A DNA stretch of 64,000 bases from Flavobacteriaceae bacterium. GTDB lineage: Bacteria; Bacteroidota; Bacteroidia; Flavobacteriales; Flavobacteriaceae. Positions 54,617 to 63,318 of the stretch are shown piece after piece. How positions within the stretch are numbered: the first letter of the stretch is position 1; every line of letters starts with the position of its first letter. The stretch lies in the NCBI GenBank assembly GCA_024638225.1, contig JAHEKR010000002.1, positions 1 through 64,000 of the forward strand. The letters are read 5' to 3'. The translations under genes and the position numbers were made by a program. The notes beneath the pieces are model-generated. The model ran no database searches. It was not told where the DNA came from and saw nothing but the letters and a program-made list of their open reading frames with translations.

Positions 54617-54871
54617 ATGCTTGTTGATCAAATATTTATAGCAGCTGCTCGAAAAAAGTCCACAAAAAACAGCGAAGGTTGGCCTAGGTCTCTGTTAAAG
54701 TCCATCAGTTGGCGCATTATTGGCACCTTGGACACCATACTAATCTCGTACATCATCACTGGAAAATTAGCCTTTGCCTTATCTATTGGAGGCATAGAGT
54801 TGGTCACTAAAATGATTTTATACGTGGTTCATGAGCGCTTGTGGAATAAAGTAAATTGGGGGAAAAGATGA
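54617..54871 (+). CDS. DUF2061 membrane protein heading the sulfur operon
   Basis: An 84-residue protein with two membrane segments. The DUF2061 core is RSLLKSISWRIIGTLDTILISYIITGK (residues about 24-50; W-R-I-x-G-T-x-D-T is the hallmark), then GGIELVTKMILYVVHERLW near 57-75. Related domains occur next to or fused with sulfate-activation genes in other bacteria, so a part in sulfate handling is likely, but the activity is unknown. It overlaps cysH in ATGA. Confidence 0.82.
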   Translation: MLVDQIFIAAARKKSTKNSEGWPRSLLKSISWRIIGTLDTILISYIITGKLAFALSIGGIELVTKMILYVVHERLWNKVNWGKR

Positions 54872-55578
54872 GTGCACAGCGAGTTGCTTTACTTAATGAA
54901 AAGTATGCATCGACGACTAAGCTCGATGATTTATTTAGCACTTTATTGGAAGATAATCTTGGGGAAATCGCTTTCTCCACTTCACTTGGACAAGAAGATC
55001 AGGTACTCACACACCATATCGCTACCCACAATCATCCAATAGAAGTATTTACCCTAGATACGGGTCGTTTGTTCCAAGAGACCTATGATGTATTGGCGCA
55101 TACGCAGCAGAAGTACAATGTACCGATAAAAGTGTACACACCAGAGCACACACAAGTAGCTTCACTGCTAAGCACCAAGGGACCCAATAGCTTCTATACT
55201 TCTGTCGAAAATAGAAAAGAATGCTGTTCCATTCGAAAAATAGAGCCATTAAAAAGAGCATTAAAAGGGAAAAAGGTTTGGATTACGGGGCTTAGACAGG
55301 CACAATCAGCAAATCGGAATACATTGGATTTATTTAGCTATGATTCGAGCTTTGATATCATAAAATTTAATCCACTTCGCGATTGGTCTTTGGATGCTGT
55401 AAACGACTATTTAGAAACGTATCGCGTACCTCAAAACACGCTGCATAAAAAAGGGTTCGTCAGCATTGGATGCGCTCCGTGTACACGCGCCATAGAGCCG
55501 GACGAAGATATTCGGGCCGGTCGCTGGTGGTGGGAAAGCAGTAAAAAAGAATGTGGACTACACACAAGTAAATCATGA
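54868..55578 (+). CDS. cysH: Adenylyl-sulfate (APS) reductase, [4Fe-4S] CysH type
   Basis: Reduces APS to sulfite with thiols such as thioredoxin. The start at 54868 gives a 236-residue protein. Sulfonucleotide-reductase marks are FSTSLGQEDQVLTH near 36-49, FTLDTGRLFQETYDV near 62-76, the iron-sulfur cysteines Cys-Cys in ENRKECCSIRK near 113-123 and Cys-x-x-Cys in GCAPCTRAI near 202-210, and the C-terminal KKECGLH with the catalytic Cys. The CC...CxxC pattern belongs to enzymes that act on APS directly, which agrees with the absence of an APS kinase gene in the operon. Confidence 0.93.
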   Translation: MSAQRVALLNEKYASTTKLDDLFSTLLEDNLGEIAFSTSLGQEDQVLTHHIATHNHPIEVFTLDTGRLFQETYDVLAHTQQKYNVPIKVYTPEHTQVASLLSTKGPNSFYTSVENRKECCSIRKIEPLKRALKGKKVWITGLRQAQSANRNTLDLFSYDSSFDIIKFNPLRDWSLDAVNDYLETYRVPQNTLHKKGFVSIGCAPCTRAIEPDEDIRAGRWWWESSKKECGLHTSKS

Positions 55579-56465
55579 GCATACTGAAGCAGTTAGAAGA
55601 AGAGTCAATATATATTATTCGAGAAGTAGCAGGGCAATTTGACAATCCCTGTCTTTTGTTCTCGGGTGGAAAAGATTCCATAACCCTCTTGCATTTGGCT
55701 AGGAAGGCATTTGCGCCAGCGAGCATACCTTTTCCTTTGGTGCATATTGATACAGGGCATAATTTTCCAGAAACCATTGAATTGCGTGACAAACTTGTAG
55801 CCGAACACGGACTACGACTCATTGTTGGAAGTGTTCAAGAGGACATTGATGCTGGAAACGTATTGGAAGAAAAAGGAAGGCACGCAAGTAGAAACAGCTT
55901 ACAAACCACTACCCTACTAAACACCATTGAGCAACATAAGTTTGATGCGTGTATGGGTGGTGCACGTCGCGACGAAGAAAAGGCACGTGCTAAGGAGCGC
56001 GTATTTTCGGTTCGTGATGACTTTGGTCAATGGAACGAAAAGCTACAACGTCCAGAACTATTTGATATGCTCAACGGCATGATTCACAACGGAGAGAACG
56101 TTCGCGTTTTTCCAATTAGCAACTGGACAGAACTCGATGTTTGGCATTACATCCGTCAAGAGAAGCTCGAGATACCGTCTATTTACTACGCACACGAGCG
56201 CGAGGTATTTTTACGCGACAATCAATGGATGCCCGTTTCCGATTATGTGCAGGTGACCGATCAAGATGAACGACGAGTGGCTTCGGTTCGATTTAGAACG
56301 GTTGGTGATATGAGTTGTACCGCAGCTGTACTTTCCAAGGCAACATTGTTGGACAATATAATTGAAGAAATAGGAGGTTCTGACTTTTCAGAACGCGGCT
56401 CACGTATGGATGACAAACGTTCGGAAGCAGCCATGGAAGAACGTAAAAAAGTGGGGTATTTTTAG
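55575..56465 (+). CDS. cysD: Sulfate adenylyltransferase subunit 2 (small subunit)
   Basis: Catalytic subunit of ATP sulfurylase; forms APS from sulfate and ATP with the GTPase CysN. The 296-residue length is normal. The PP-loop is LLFSGGKDSITLLHLA (residues 28-43), followed by HIDTGHNFPETIELRD near 57-72, ACMGGARRDEEKARAKERVFS near 116-136, NWTELDVWHYIRQE near 184-197 and RFRTVGDMSCTAAV near 238-251. It overlaps cysH by 4 nt and is followed at once by cysN. Confidence 0.96.
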   Translation: MSILKQLEEESIYIIREVAGQFDNPCLLFSGGKDSITLLHLARKAFAPASIPFPLVHIDTGHNFPETIELRDKLVAEHGLRLIVGSVQEDIDAGNVLEEKGRHASRNSLQTTTLLNTIEQHKFDACMGGARRDEEKARAKERVFSVRDDFGQWNEKLQRPELFDMLNGMIHNGENVRVFPISNWTELDVWHYIRQEKLEIPSIYYAHEREVFLRDNQWMPVSDYVQVTDQDERRVASVRFRTVGDMSCTAAVLSKATLLDNIIEEIGGSDFSERGSRMDDKRSEAAMEERKKVGYF

Positions 56466-56466
56466 T

Positions 56467-57714
56467 ATGGAACTTATCAAAATTGCAACCGCGGGTAGTG
56501 TTGACGATGGAAAAAGCACCTTAATTGGAAGGTTGTTGTACGAAACAGGTGCATTAAAAACAGATCAAATTCAGCACATTGAAGAGAAAAGCACAGCCAG
56601 AGGCTTTGGGTATTTGGATTTGTCTTTAGCCACAGATGGGTTGCTTACCGAGCGTGAACAAGGCATTACCATTGATGTGTCGCACATATTTTTCTCAACG
56701 CCCAAAAGACGTTTTATCATTGCTGACTCACCAGGTCATGTAGAATACACCCGAAACATGGTCACTGGCAGTTCTACGGCAAAAGCAAGCATTATTTTAC
56801 TCGATGCGCGCAAAGGAGTAATCGAGCAAACCAAACGACACTTTTTCATTACACAATTGTTAAACATCAAACATATCATATTTGCCATAAATAAGATGGA
56901 TTTGGTTGATTATAGCGAAGCGATTTTTGATGAAATCAAAGCAACCCTCAATGACTTGGTAAGCAAGCATGGTGCTGAAGGGGTTACGTATTATTTTAAT
57001 CCTGTTTCTGCACTTTTAAACGAAAATATCGTATCCAAATCGGAAAAACTAGACTGGTTCCAAGGTGAACCACTTCTTCAACTAATCGAATCGATCCCAA
57101 TTCAGAATAACAAAATAAAGGATGCCGCTTTTCAAGTGCAATACGTCATTCGGCCAAAGCGTGAAGACCTGCACGATTACAGAGGCTTTGCGGGCAATGT
57201 TCGTTCAGGGCGTTTTAGTATTGGGGATGCCATTAGCATACATCCATCAGGAAGAAGAAGCCACATAAAGCGCATAGAAAAGTATGGTGAACATGTGAAT
57301 GTTCTGGAATCAGGAGAGAATGGAACACTACTTTTAGCAGATGAAGTAGATGCCTCCAGAGGAGACAGTATTCTCAGAGAGGATGCAGAAATGGAGCAAG
57401 GAAAAAGCATCAACGCAACCTTTTGCTGGATGCAAGACAACCCAATGTCTGTTGGGGACAAATATTGGTTGCAGCAAGGAGTTCAGCGGAGTTTGGTAAA
57501 AGTCAAGAATATAGATGCTAAAATGGATTTGGAGGCACTAGAAGACAAACCAACGGATACGTTAAACCTTAATGATATTGGAAAAGCTGGATTGGCCTTG
57601 GCGCAATCAATTGTTAGTAAGCCGTATGTAAAAAACCCAGCGCTTGGAACGTTTATTATGATTGACCCCAACACCTATAACACCGCAGGAGTTGGCTTTA
57701 TAGAATCTTTATGA
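56467..57714 (+). CDS. cysN: Sulfate adenylyltransferase subunit 1 (GTPase)
   Basis: GTP-hydrolysing partner of CysD. The 415-residue product starts at MELIKIATAGSVDDGKSTLIGRL, with the P-loop GSVDDGKST at 10-18. Further motifs are ERGI/EQGITIDVSHIFF near 58-70, the G3 box IADSPGHVEYTRNM near 81-94, and NKMDLVD near 139-145. Two beta-barrel domains follow from about 220. It ends without a CysC (APS kinase) fusion. An upstream in-frame start inside cysD is ignored, since MELIKIAT begins the standard domain. Confidence 0.95.
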   Translation: MELIKIATAGSVDDGKSTLIGRLLYETGALKTDQIQHIEEKSTARGFGYLDLSLATDGLLTEREQGITIDVSHIFFSTPKRRFIIADSPGHVEYTRNMVTGSSTAKASIILLDARKGVIEQTKRHFFITQLLNIKHIIFAINKMDLVDYSEAIFDEIKATLNDLVSKHGAEGVTYYFNPVSALLNENIVSKSEKLDWFQGEPLLQLIESIPIQNNKIKDAAFQVQYVIRPKREDLHDYRGFAGNVRSGRFSIGDAISIHPSGRRSHIKRIEKYGEHVNVLESGENGTLLLADEVDASRGDSILREDAEMEQGKSINATFCWMQDNPMSVGDKYWLQQGVQRSLVKVKNIDAKMDLEALEDKPTDTLNLNDIGKAGLALAQSIVSKPYVKNPALGTFIMIDPNTYNTAGVGFIESL

Positions 57715-59783
57715 AAAGTTTTAGAACAGAAATAGAAAATCCCGTAGTCGAACAGGACATACTGGAGTTAGAGCGCAAAATATTTGCATTCAAATCTGGA
57801 GAATTGGATGAGGAAAAATTTCGTAGCCTACGCCTTGCCAGAGGTGTTTATGGCCAGCGTCAACAAGGGGTCCAGATGGTACGCATTAAGTTTCCCTATG
57901 GAAAATGTAGTGCGCAACAGTTGCGTAGAGTAGCAGCTGTTTCTGATGAATATTCCAATGGTAACATTCATATTACCACCAGGCAGGATGTTCAAATTCA
58001 CTATGTATCTTTAGACAGAACCCCAGAACTATGGACAGAATTAGAACGGGATGCAATTACCATGCGTGAAGCGTGTGGAAATACCATCAGAAATATTACG
58101 GCTTCACCCATGGCAGGCATTGACCCGGAGGAGCCTTTTAATGTAACTCCTTACGCGCATGCCTTTTTTGAATATTTCCTGAGAAACCCAATATGTCAGG
58201 ACATGGGAAGAAAAATAAAGGTGGCCTTTTCCAGTTCTGTAAAAGACGATGCACTTACGTTCACTCATGACATTGGCTTCATTCCCGTTATTCAAGAAGG
58301 TAAACGCGGGTTTAAAATGCTTGTAGGTGGTGGCATTGGTGCACAACCCAGGGTGGCTGATGTGCTCAAGGAATTTATTTCCTTTGACGAGTTTATCCCA
58401 TTCACCGAGGCAGTTGTTCGGGTTTTTGACCAATATGGTGAGCGTAATAGAAGAAACAAGGCGCGGATGAAGTTCTTGATTAAGGAGCAAGGCTTTGACA
58501 ATTTCCAACAGCGTGTATCGGACGTATATGCTTCTGTAGAACCAAAAGAACTTCACATTGCCAAAGAAGAATTCAAGCTAAAAGAAACCACTTTATACAA
58601 AGCAAACACGCCCCTTGATGATGACTTTGAAAACTGGAAATCGGGTAATGTGTATGCACAAAAGCAAGCAGGTCTTGTTGCCGTAGGTATTGCCATAGAC
58701 ACGGGAGATATTTCATCAGACAAAGCACGTGCACTAGCCGAAGTTATTGAAGCATTTTGTGGAGATGATTTCCGATTTACTATTGGACAAAGTATATTGT
58801 TGCGCGGGATCAAAGAAGAAAATCTGCCTGCACTGTACCAAGCACTTCAACAACTCAGCTTATCAAAAGCTGGTTTTCATAAGGTTAATGATATCGTAGC
58901 ATGTCCAGGAACAGACACCTGTAACCTTGGCATTGCCAGCAGTATGGGCTTGGCAAAAGAATTACAACGCATCATAGAAAAAGAATATGCTACTGTGGTA
59001 GCAAAGCACGCGCTAAACATCAAAATTAGTGGGTGTATGAACGCCTGTGGGCAGCATGCCATTGCCGACATTGGTTTTCAAGGTATGACCGTAAAGTCTG
59101 AGGGAAATATTGCTCCTGCGACACAGGTATTGCTTGGCGGTGGTATCTTAGGAGATGGTGGCGGGCGTTATGCAGATAAAGTATTAAAAGTTCCTGCAAA
59201 GCGAACTCCTGCAGTGTTGCGGTGGTTGCTGGACGACTACACAACAAATGCTTTAGATGGAGAGTCATTTTTAAGGTATTACTTAAGAAAAGAGACGGAT
59301 TATTTTTATCAAAACTTAAAAATTTATGCCGATAGTAGTTCACTCACGCAAGACGACCTAATTGATTGGGGAGCAACAGAAACATACAAAAAGGCCATTG
59401 GTGTGGGTGAATGTGCAGGGGTAACCATTGATTTGGTACAAACCCTGCTTTTTGATGCAGAGGAACAACTTGAAAAAGGAATGAATGCACTTGCAACTGG
59501 TGCGTGGGCAAACAGTATTTATTACAGCTATGCGGCACGAATTCGCGCTGCCAAAGCCTTACTTACTACACGAGCTGCTAAGATTAATTCACATCATTCC
59601 ATCATCGATGCCTTTGATACGCATTTTCCAACTTACACAAGTGTACACAACAAATCGTTTGGTACAACCACCCGATTACTAAACTCCACATCGCCAAATG
59701 AGGCTTTTGCAAATGAATATTTTAATGATTCGAAGCAAGTGTTGAATTGGATTAAAAATTACAGAGATGCGCAAAGAAATTAA
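57711..59783 (+). CDS. Ferredoxin-type sulfite/nitrite reductase with a C-terminal HEPN-like domain
   Basis: A siroheme and [4Fe-4S] enzyme that takes six electrons to sulfite. The N-terminal half has VYGQRQQGVQMVRIKFPYGK near 46-65 and NIHITTRQDVQIHYVSL near 84-100. Cluster and siroheme ligands are Cys-x5-Cys in CPGTDTCNLG near 398-407 and Cys-x3-Cys in ISGCMNACGQHAIADIG near 439-455. After about residue 550 comes a helical extension, NSIYYSYAARIRAAKALLTTRAAKI near 604-628, that resembles HEPN domains and is absent from ordinary reductases. The operon context decides sulfite over nitrite. It overlaps cobA by 17 nt. Confidence 0.9.
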   Translation: MKSFRTEIENPVVEQDILELERKIFAFKSGELDEEKFRSLRLARGVYGQRQQGVQMVRIKFPYGKCSAQQLRRVAAVSDEYSNGNIHITTRQDVQIHYVSLDRTPELWTELERDAITMREACGNTIRNITASPMAGIDPEEPFNVTPYAHAFFEYFLRNPICQDMGRKIKVAFSSSVKDDALTFTHDIGFIPVIQEGKRGFKMLVGGGIGAQPRVADVLKEFISFDEFIPFTEAVVRVFDQYGERNRRNKARMKFLIKEQGFDNFQQRVSDVYASVEPKELHIAKEEFKLKETTLYKANTPLDDDFENWKSGNVYAQKQAGLVAVGIAIDTGDISSDKARALAEVIEAFCGDDFRFTIGQSILLRGIKEENLPALYQALQQLSLSKAGFHKVNDIVACPGTDTCNLGIASSMGLAKELQRIIEKEYATVVAKHALNIKISGCMNACGQHAIADIGFQGMTVKSEGNIAPATQVLLGGGILGDGGGRYADKVLKVPAKRTPAVLRWLLDDYTTNALDGESFLRYYLRKETDYFYQNLKIYADSSSLTQDDLIDWGATETYKKAIGVGECAGVTIDLVQTLLFDAEEQLEKGMNALATGAWANSIYYSYAARIRAAKALLTTRAAKINSHHSIIDAFDTHFPTYTSVHNKSFGTTTRLLNSTSPNEAFANEYFNDSKQVLNWIKNYRDAQRN

Positions 59784-60528
59784 AGGAGAGCTCACAATTG
59801 TAGGTGCAGGACCTGGTGATCCAGAACTGATCACACTTAAGGGGATAAATGCTATTAGGCAAGCTGATATCATACTATACGATGCGCTGGTCAACAAAAA
59901 ACTATTAAAGCATAACACAAAGGGAAAGCATTTTTTTGTTGGAAAGCGGAAGGGAGCGCATTCGTTTAAGCAGCACGAAATTAACAAGATGCTTGTAAAC
60001 TTTATTCTGGAGGGAAAGGATGTCGTTCGCCTAAAAGGAGGTGATGTGTCGGTATTTGCTCGAACTGCTGAAGAAATTGATTATGCCGAACAACACAATA
60101 TTGAAGCCAGGCTCATCCCGGGTATTTCTTCTTTTACAGGAATAGCTGCTGCCCACCGAATTTCACTTACAAGGCGTTGCCAATACGAAAGTATATGGGT
60201 GACTACGGGCTATACTTGTGACGGAAGACTTTCGCCCGATATTGAATTTGCAGCGCAATCATCAGCCACGATTGCCATACTTATGGGTATGACGCATCTA
60301 GAAGAAATAATACGCCTGTTTGGCACCTACAAGCCAAAAAATTACCCTGTTGCTGTTGTACAAAACGGCACCTTACCTTCGGAAAGGTGGGTGGTGGGAA
60401 CCATAGAAAGTATTGTAAAAAAAGTGAATGAGGCGGGCATCAGTAACCCAGCTACCATTTTTGTAGGACCAGCAGTAACTGATTCGACAAGCAGATGGCA
60501 ACTTCACCATGAAGTACAATTTGCATGA
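59767..60528 (+). CDS. cobA: Uroporphyrinogen-III C-methyltransferase
   Basis: Methylates uroporphyrinogen III twice to precorrin-2, first committed step of siroheme. The 253-residue product has LTIVGAGPGDPELITLKGINAI (9-30, the VGAGPGD motif), ILYDALVN near 36-43, VRLKGGDVSVFARTAEEIDYA near 87-107, VIPGI-like RLIPGISSFTGIAAAHRISLT near 117-137, and IAILMGMTH near 173-181. It is a stand-alone SUMT without CysG fusion. It supplies the cofactor for the sulfite reductase encoded just before it. Confidence 0.94.
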   Translation: MRKEIKGELTIVGAGPGDPELITLKGINAIRQADIILYDALVNKKLLKHNTKGKHFFVGKRKGAHSFKQHEINKMLVNFILEGKDVVRLKGGDVSVFARTAEEIDYAEQHNIEARLIPGISSFTGIAAAHRISLTRRCQYESIWVTTGYTCDGRLSPDIEFAAQSSATIAILMGMTHLEEIIRLFGTYKPKNYPVAVVQNGTLPSERWVVGTIESIVKKVNEAGISNPATIFVGPAVTDSTSRWQLHHEVQFA

Positions 60529-61100
60529 ATACCCTCTACCCTATTTTTCTAAAGACAGAGCAGTTATCGGTACTCGTTGTGGGTGGCGGTTATGTAGCGC
60601 TGGAAAAACTGCAGTTCCTGTTTAAATCATCGCCCAATGCTCAGGTAACCCTATTGGCACCTATGGTTAGAGCGGAAACTAAAGCGTTTATTGAGCATAA
60701 AAATGTTCATGTAATTAAAGGAACCTATCGGCGTAAATATTTACAAAAAAAACATGTGGTTATCGCGACCACAGACCAACCCAAAGTAAACGAACGAATT
60801 TATTGTGATTGCAGGAGAAAACACATTTTGGTGAATGTGGCGGACAATCCACCGCTCTGTGATTTTTATATGGGAGGTATTGTAACTAAAGGAAACCTAA
60901 AGCTAGCTATTTCTACAAACGGAAAATCCCCTACTTTAGCAAAACGTTTACGACAGTGGTTAGAGGTGTTTTTGCCAGAGGAGACCGATGCACTATTGGA
61001 TAAATTAAACATCTATCGAAATAGGTTGAAGGGAGATTTTGAGCAAAAAGTAAGGGCGATGAATAAATTAACAGAAAAACTACTTGAGCAACATGATTAA
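60525..61100 (+). CDS. Precorrin-2 dehydrogenase / sirohydrochlorin ferrochelatase (Met8/CysG-N type)
   Basis: Oxidises precorrin-2 with NAD and inserts iron to complete siroheme. The 191-residue product has a Rossmann start, YPIFLKTEQLSVLVVGGGYVALEKLQFL (parts: VLVVGGGYVALEK near 16-28), then VVIATTDQPKVNERIYCDCRR near 77-97 and NVADNPPLCDFYMGGIVTKGNLKLAISTNGKSPTLAKRLR (parts: NVADNPPLCDFYMG near 103-116 and ISTNGKSPTLAKRLR near 128-142). The adjoining cobA completes the pathway from uroporphyrinogen III. It overlaps the next gene by 8 nt. Confidence 0.92.
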   Translation: MNTLYPIFLKTEQLSVLVVGGGYVALEKLQFLFKSSPNAQVTLLAPMVRAETKAFIEHKNVHVIKGTYRRKYLQKKHVVIATTDQPKVNERIYCDCRRKHILVNVADNPPLCDFYMGGIVTKGNLKLAISTNGKSPTLAKRLRQWLEVFLPEETDALLDKLNIYRNRLKGDFEQKVRAMNKLTEKLLEQHD

Positions 61101-62127
61101 AACGGACATCATTATTATTGGAGCTGGACCAGTTGGGCTTTTTGCCGTATTTGAAGCTGGATTAATGAAATTGCGTTGTCATCTAATTGACGCTATTCCG
61201 CAGGCGGGTGGACAATTGTCTGAAATTTATCCAAAAAAACCCATTTACGACATTCCGGGTTATCCAGCGATTCTCGCAGGTGAGTTAGTTGATAATTTGA
61301 TGGAACAAGCCGCACCTTTTAAGCCCGGATTTACCCTTGGTGAACGTGCAGATAGTATTGAGAAACAAGCGGATGACTCATTTGTTGTGACTACTAGCAA
61401 AGGAACACAACACCATGCACCAGTGGTGATGATTGCTGGGGGGCTAGGAAGCTTTGAACCCCGTAAGCCGTTGATTGACAACCTAGCTGACTTTGAAGAT
61501 AAAGGAGTACGTTATATTGTTAAAGACCCAGATCAGTTTGAAGGAAAAGATATGGTTATTTCTGGAGGTGGTGATTCCGCTCTTGACTGGGCCATCTACT
61601 TTGCCCAGAAAGGAAGTTTTGTACACCTTGTACACCGCAGCGACCGATACAGAGCGCATAAAGATTCCATCGAACAAGCACACAAATTGGCCGCAGCTGG
61701 AAAGATGAAACTCCACACCTTTGCTGAGGTAAAAGAATTGAGTGGAAATGGGAAACTTGAGTCAGTTGCTATTTTCAATAAAGAAGAGAAAACACAAGTT
61801 GAGACAACCTTGTGGTTCCCCTTATTTGGTTTATCACCAAAACTTGGACCCATTGGAGACTGGGGACTTGAGATTGAAAAAAATGCCATAGTAGTAGACA
61901 CCTTTGATTACCAAACCAACAGACCCGGAATTTTTGCTATAGGGGACGTTAATACATATCCTGGGAAGCTAAAGCTTATACTTTGCGGATTCCACGAAGC
62001 GACACTTGCTGTGCAAACCGCCTATAAAATCATCAATCCAGATAAGAAGTTCACCCTTAAGTACACTACTGTTCAAGGAGTGCAAGGTTTTGAAGACGAG
62101 CATCCAAAAGAAGCCATTAAATCTTGA
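61093..62127 (+). CDS. Ferredoxin--NADP+ reductase, thioredoxin-reductase-like type
   Basis: A 344-residue FAD protein with the fold of thioredoxin reductase but without its CxxC. The FAD motif is DIIIIGAGPVGLFAVFEAGL (residues 4-23), the second part AIPQAGGQLSEIYPKKPIYDIPG (parts: PQAGGQLSEIYP near 37-48), the NADP motif MVISGGGDSALDWAIYFAQKG near 153-173, and IFAIGDVNTYPGKLKLILCGFHEATLAV (parts: GIFAIGDVNTYPG near 278-290). In this operon it would pass electrons from NADPH to the ferredoxin for sulfite reductase. The ATG at 61093 is preferred over an earlier TTG. Confidence 0.9.
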   Translation: MIKTDIIIIGAGPVGLFAVFEAGLMKLRCHLIDAIPQAGGQLSEIYPKKPIYDIPGYPAILAGELVDNLMEQAAPFKPGFTLGERADSIEKQADDSFVVTTSKGTQHHAPVVMIAGGLGSFEPRKPLIDNLADFEDKGVRYIVKDPDQFEGKDMVISGGGDSALDWAIYFAQKGSFVHLVHRSDRYRAHKDSIEQAHKLAAAGKMKLHTFAEVKELSGNGKLESVAIFNKEEKTQVETTLWFPLFGLSPKLGPIGDWGLEIEKNAIVVDTFDYQTNRPGIFAIGDVNTYPGKLKLILCGFHEATLAVQTAYKIINPDKKFTLKYTTVQGVQGFEDEHPKEAIKS

Positions 62128-62450
62128 GTATAGACATCAACATTACAGTCATTGACCGACAGGGAGAGGAGCACAACATACAGGTTCCGACTGATATGAA
62201 TCTCAATTTGATGGAGATTTGTAAAGGATATGAACTTCCAGTAGAGGGTGTTTGTGGTGGTATGGCGATGTGTGCTTCGTGCCAGGTTTATATACTATCT
62301 ACAGAACATTTTGGAGAACGAAATGAAGACGAACAAGCCATGCTTGACGAAGCCTATTTTGTACAAGAAAACTCGCGCTTGGGCTGTCAAATTCCCATTA
62401 CGCCTAAACTCGAGGGCCTAAAAGTAGCTTTGGCACCAGAAGAGCCATAA
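62124..62450 (+). CDS. [2Fe-2S] ferredoxin, adrenodoxin type
   Basis: A 108-residue electron carrier. The cluster cysteines are Cys-x5-Cys-x2-Cys in VCGGMAMCASCQVYI near residues 42-56, and a fourth in RLGCQIPITPKLEGL near 86-100, as in adrenodoxin/putidaredoxin-like ferredoxins. The start is TTG, overlapping the reductase stop in TTGA; no ATG is available before the conserved INITVIDRQG. It ends the sulfur operon and is the probable direct donor to the sulfite reductase. Confidence 0.92.
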   Translation: MSIDINITVIDRQGEEHNIQVPTDMNLNLMEICKGYELPVEGVCGGMAMCASCQVYILSTEHFGERNEDEQAMLDEAYFVQENSRLGCQIPITPKLEGLKVALAPEEP

Positions 62451-62478
62451 ACCTAACATCCGTTAAGGAAATAATCCA

Positions 62479-62486
62479 TATGTTTG
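62479..62486 (+). promoter_or_regulatory. Predicted -7 box of the SGNH hydrolase gene (TATGTTTG)
   Basis: TATGTTTG fits TAnnTTTG and stands 28 nt before the ATG; a -33 TTG is not clear. Confidence 0.4.
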
Positions 62487-62514
62487 GTTTCAAGATCATT
62501 TTAAATCATTCAAA

Positions 62515-63270
62515 ATGTTTACAAAACTCCCAAATTTATTTTTTATTTCTTTTTTAACACTCTTCTTCTTTTCGTGTTCTAAAGATGATGTTGAAGAGAA
62601 CACAGCTGAAGTTTGCCAGACTCTTGAGACCGGAACTACAATAATGCCGCTTGGCGCCTCTAGGGTCCAAGGCTTTCCTCCTTTTTTTGAAAGTTATCGC
62701 TATAAATTATGGAAAGATTTGTTGGATGGTGGCTGGGAGTTTGACTTTGTTGGTACTTTCGAGGATACAGTAGTCTATGCAACGTATAAAAACTATTGTT
62801 TTGACAATGACCATGAAGGAAGAGCAGGTTGGACAGCAGCGAGAATTGATGAAAATATCGATACTTGGTTAGACCAATCAAAAAACCCTGACATCGTTTT
62901 GTTTAGCTCTCCTGGAGGTAATGATATTTTGGATGGTGGAAATGTAGAAGATGCATTAGTTCATGTCAATTCAATTATAGATAAAATTCAAGCTCATAAT
63001 CCAAATGTGACCATCCTCATCGAAATATTAGCTCCTGCCAAATCAACCTACATGGATGAAGAAGGGCTCGCGGCTATTTTTTCACAAATGAAAGCCATAA
63101 TTGACGGGATTGCTCAAAATAAAACAACAACTACCTCGACAGTGGTTGCAGTAGATATGGCCACAGGGTTTTCGGATGATTTCCTTGCCGATGACATACA
63201 TTACAACAAAGCAGGAGCTGCATTTATTGCTGAGCGTTACTACGATGCGTTAATTCCCTTTTTAAAATAG
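62515..63270 (+). CDS. SGNH/GDSL-family hydrolase lipoprotein
   Basis: A 251-residue lipoprotein: signal NLFFISFLTLFFFSC with the lipobox Cys near residue 21, then SKDDVEEN. SGNH blocks are visible: block I as TTIMPLGASRVQG near 41-53 (Gly-Ala-Ser in place of Gly-Asp-Ser), block III SPGGNDIL near 137-144 with the oxyanion Asn, and block V DDIHYNKAGAAF near 226-237 with the Asp-His pair. Substrates of such enzymes are acyl esters of lipids or sugars; which one is unknown. It has its own promoter box. Confidence 0.85.
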   Translation: MFTKLPNLFFISFLTLFFFSCSKDDVEENTAEVCQTLETGTTIMPLGASRVQGFPPFFESYRYKLWKDLLDGGWEFDFVGTFEDTVVYATYKNYCFDNDHEGRAGWTAARIDENIDTWLDQSKNPDIVLFSSPGGNDILDGGNVEDALVHVNSIIDKIQAHNPNVTILIEILAPAKSTYMDEEGLAAIFSQMKAIIDGIAQNKTTTTSTVVAVDMATGFSDDFLADDIHYNKAGAAFIAERYYDALIPFLK

Positions 63271-63318
63271 GTTTGTGTCGTCTATAAAATATGTACTTTA
63301 GGACTCTAATAAGCATAA

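Noticed and set aside
62451-62514. Riboswitch or terminator after the ferredoxin gene
   Set aside because: The 64 nt hold only a promoter-like TATGTTTG and no stable stem that I can see.
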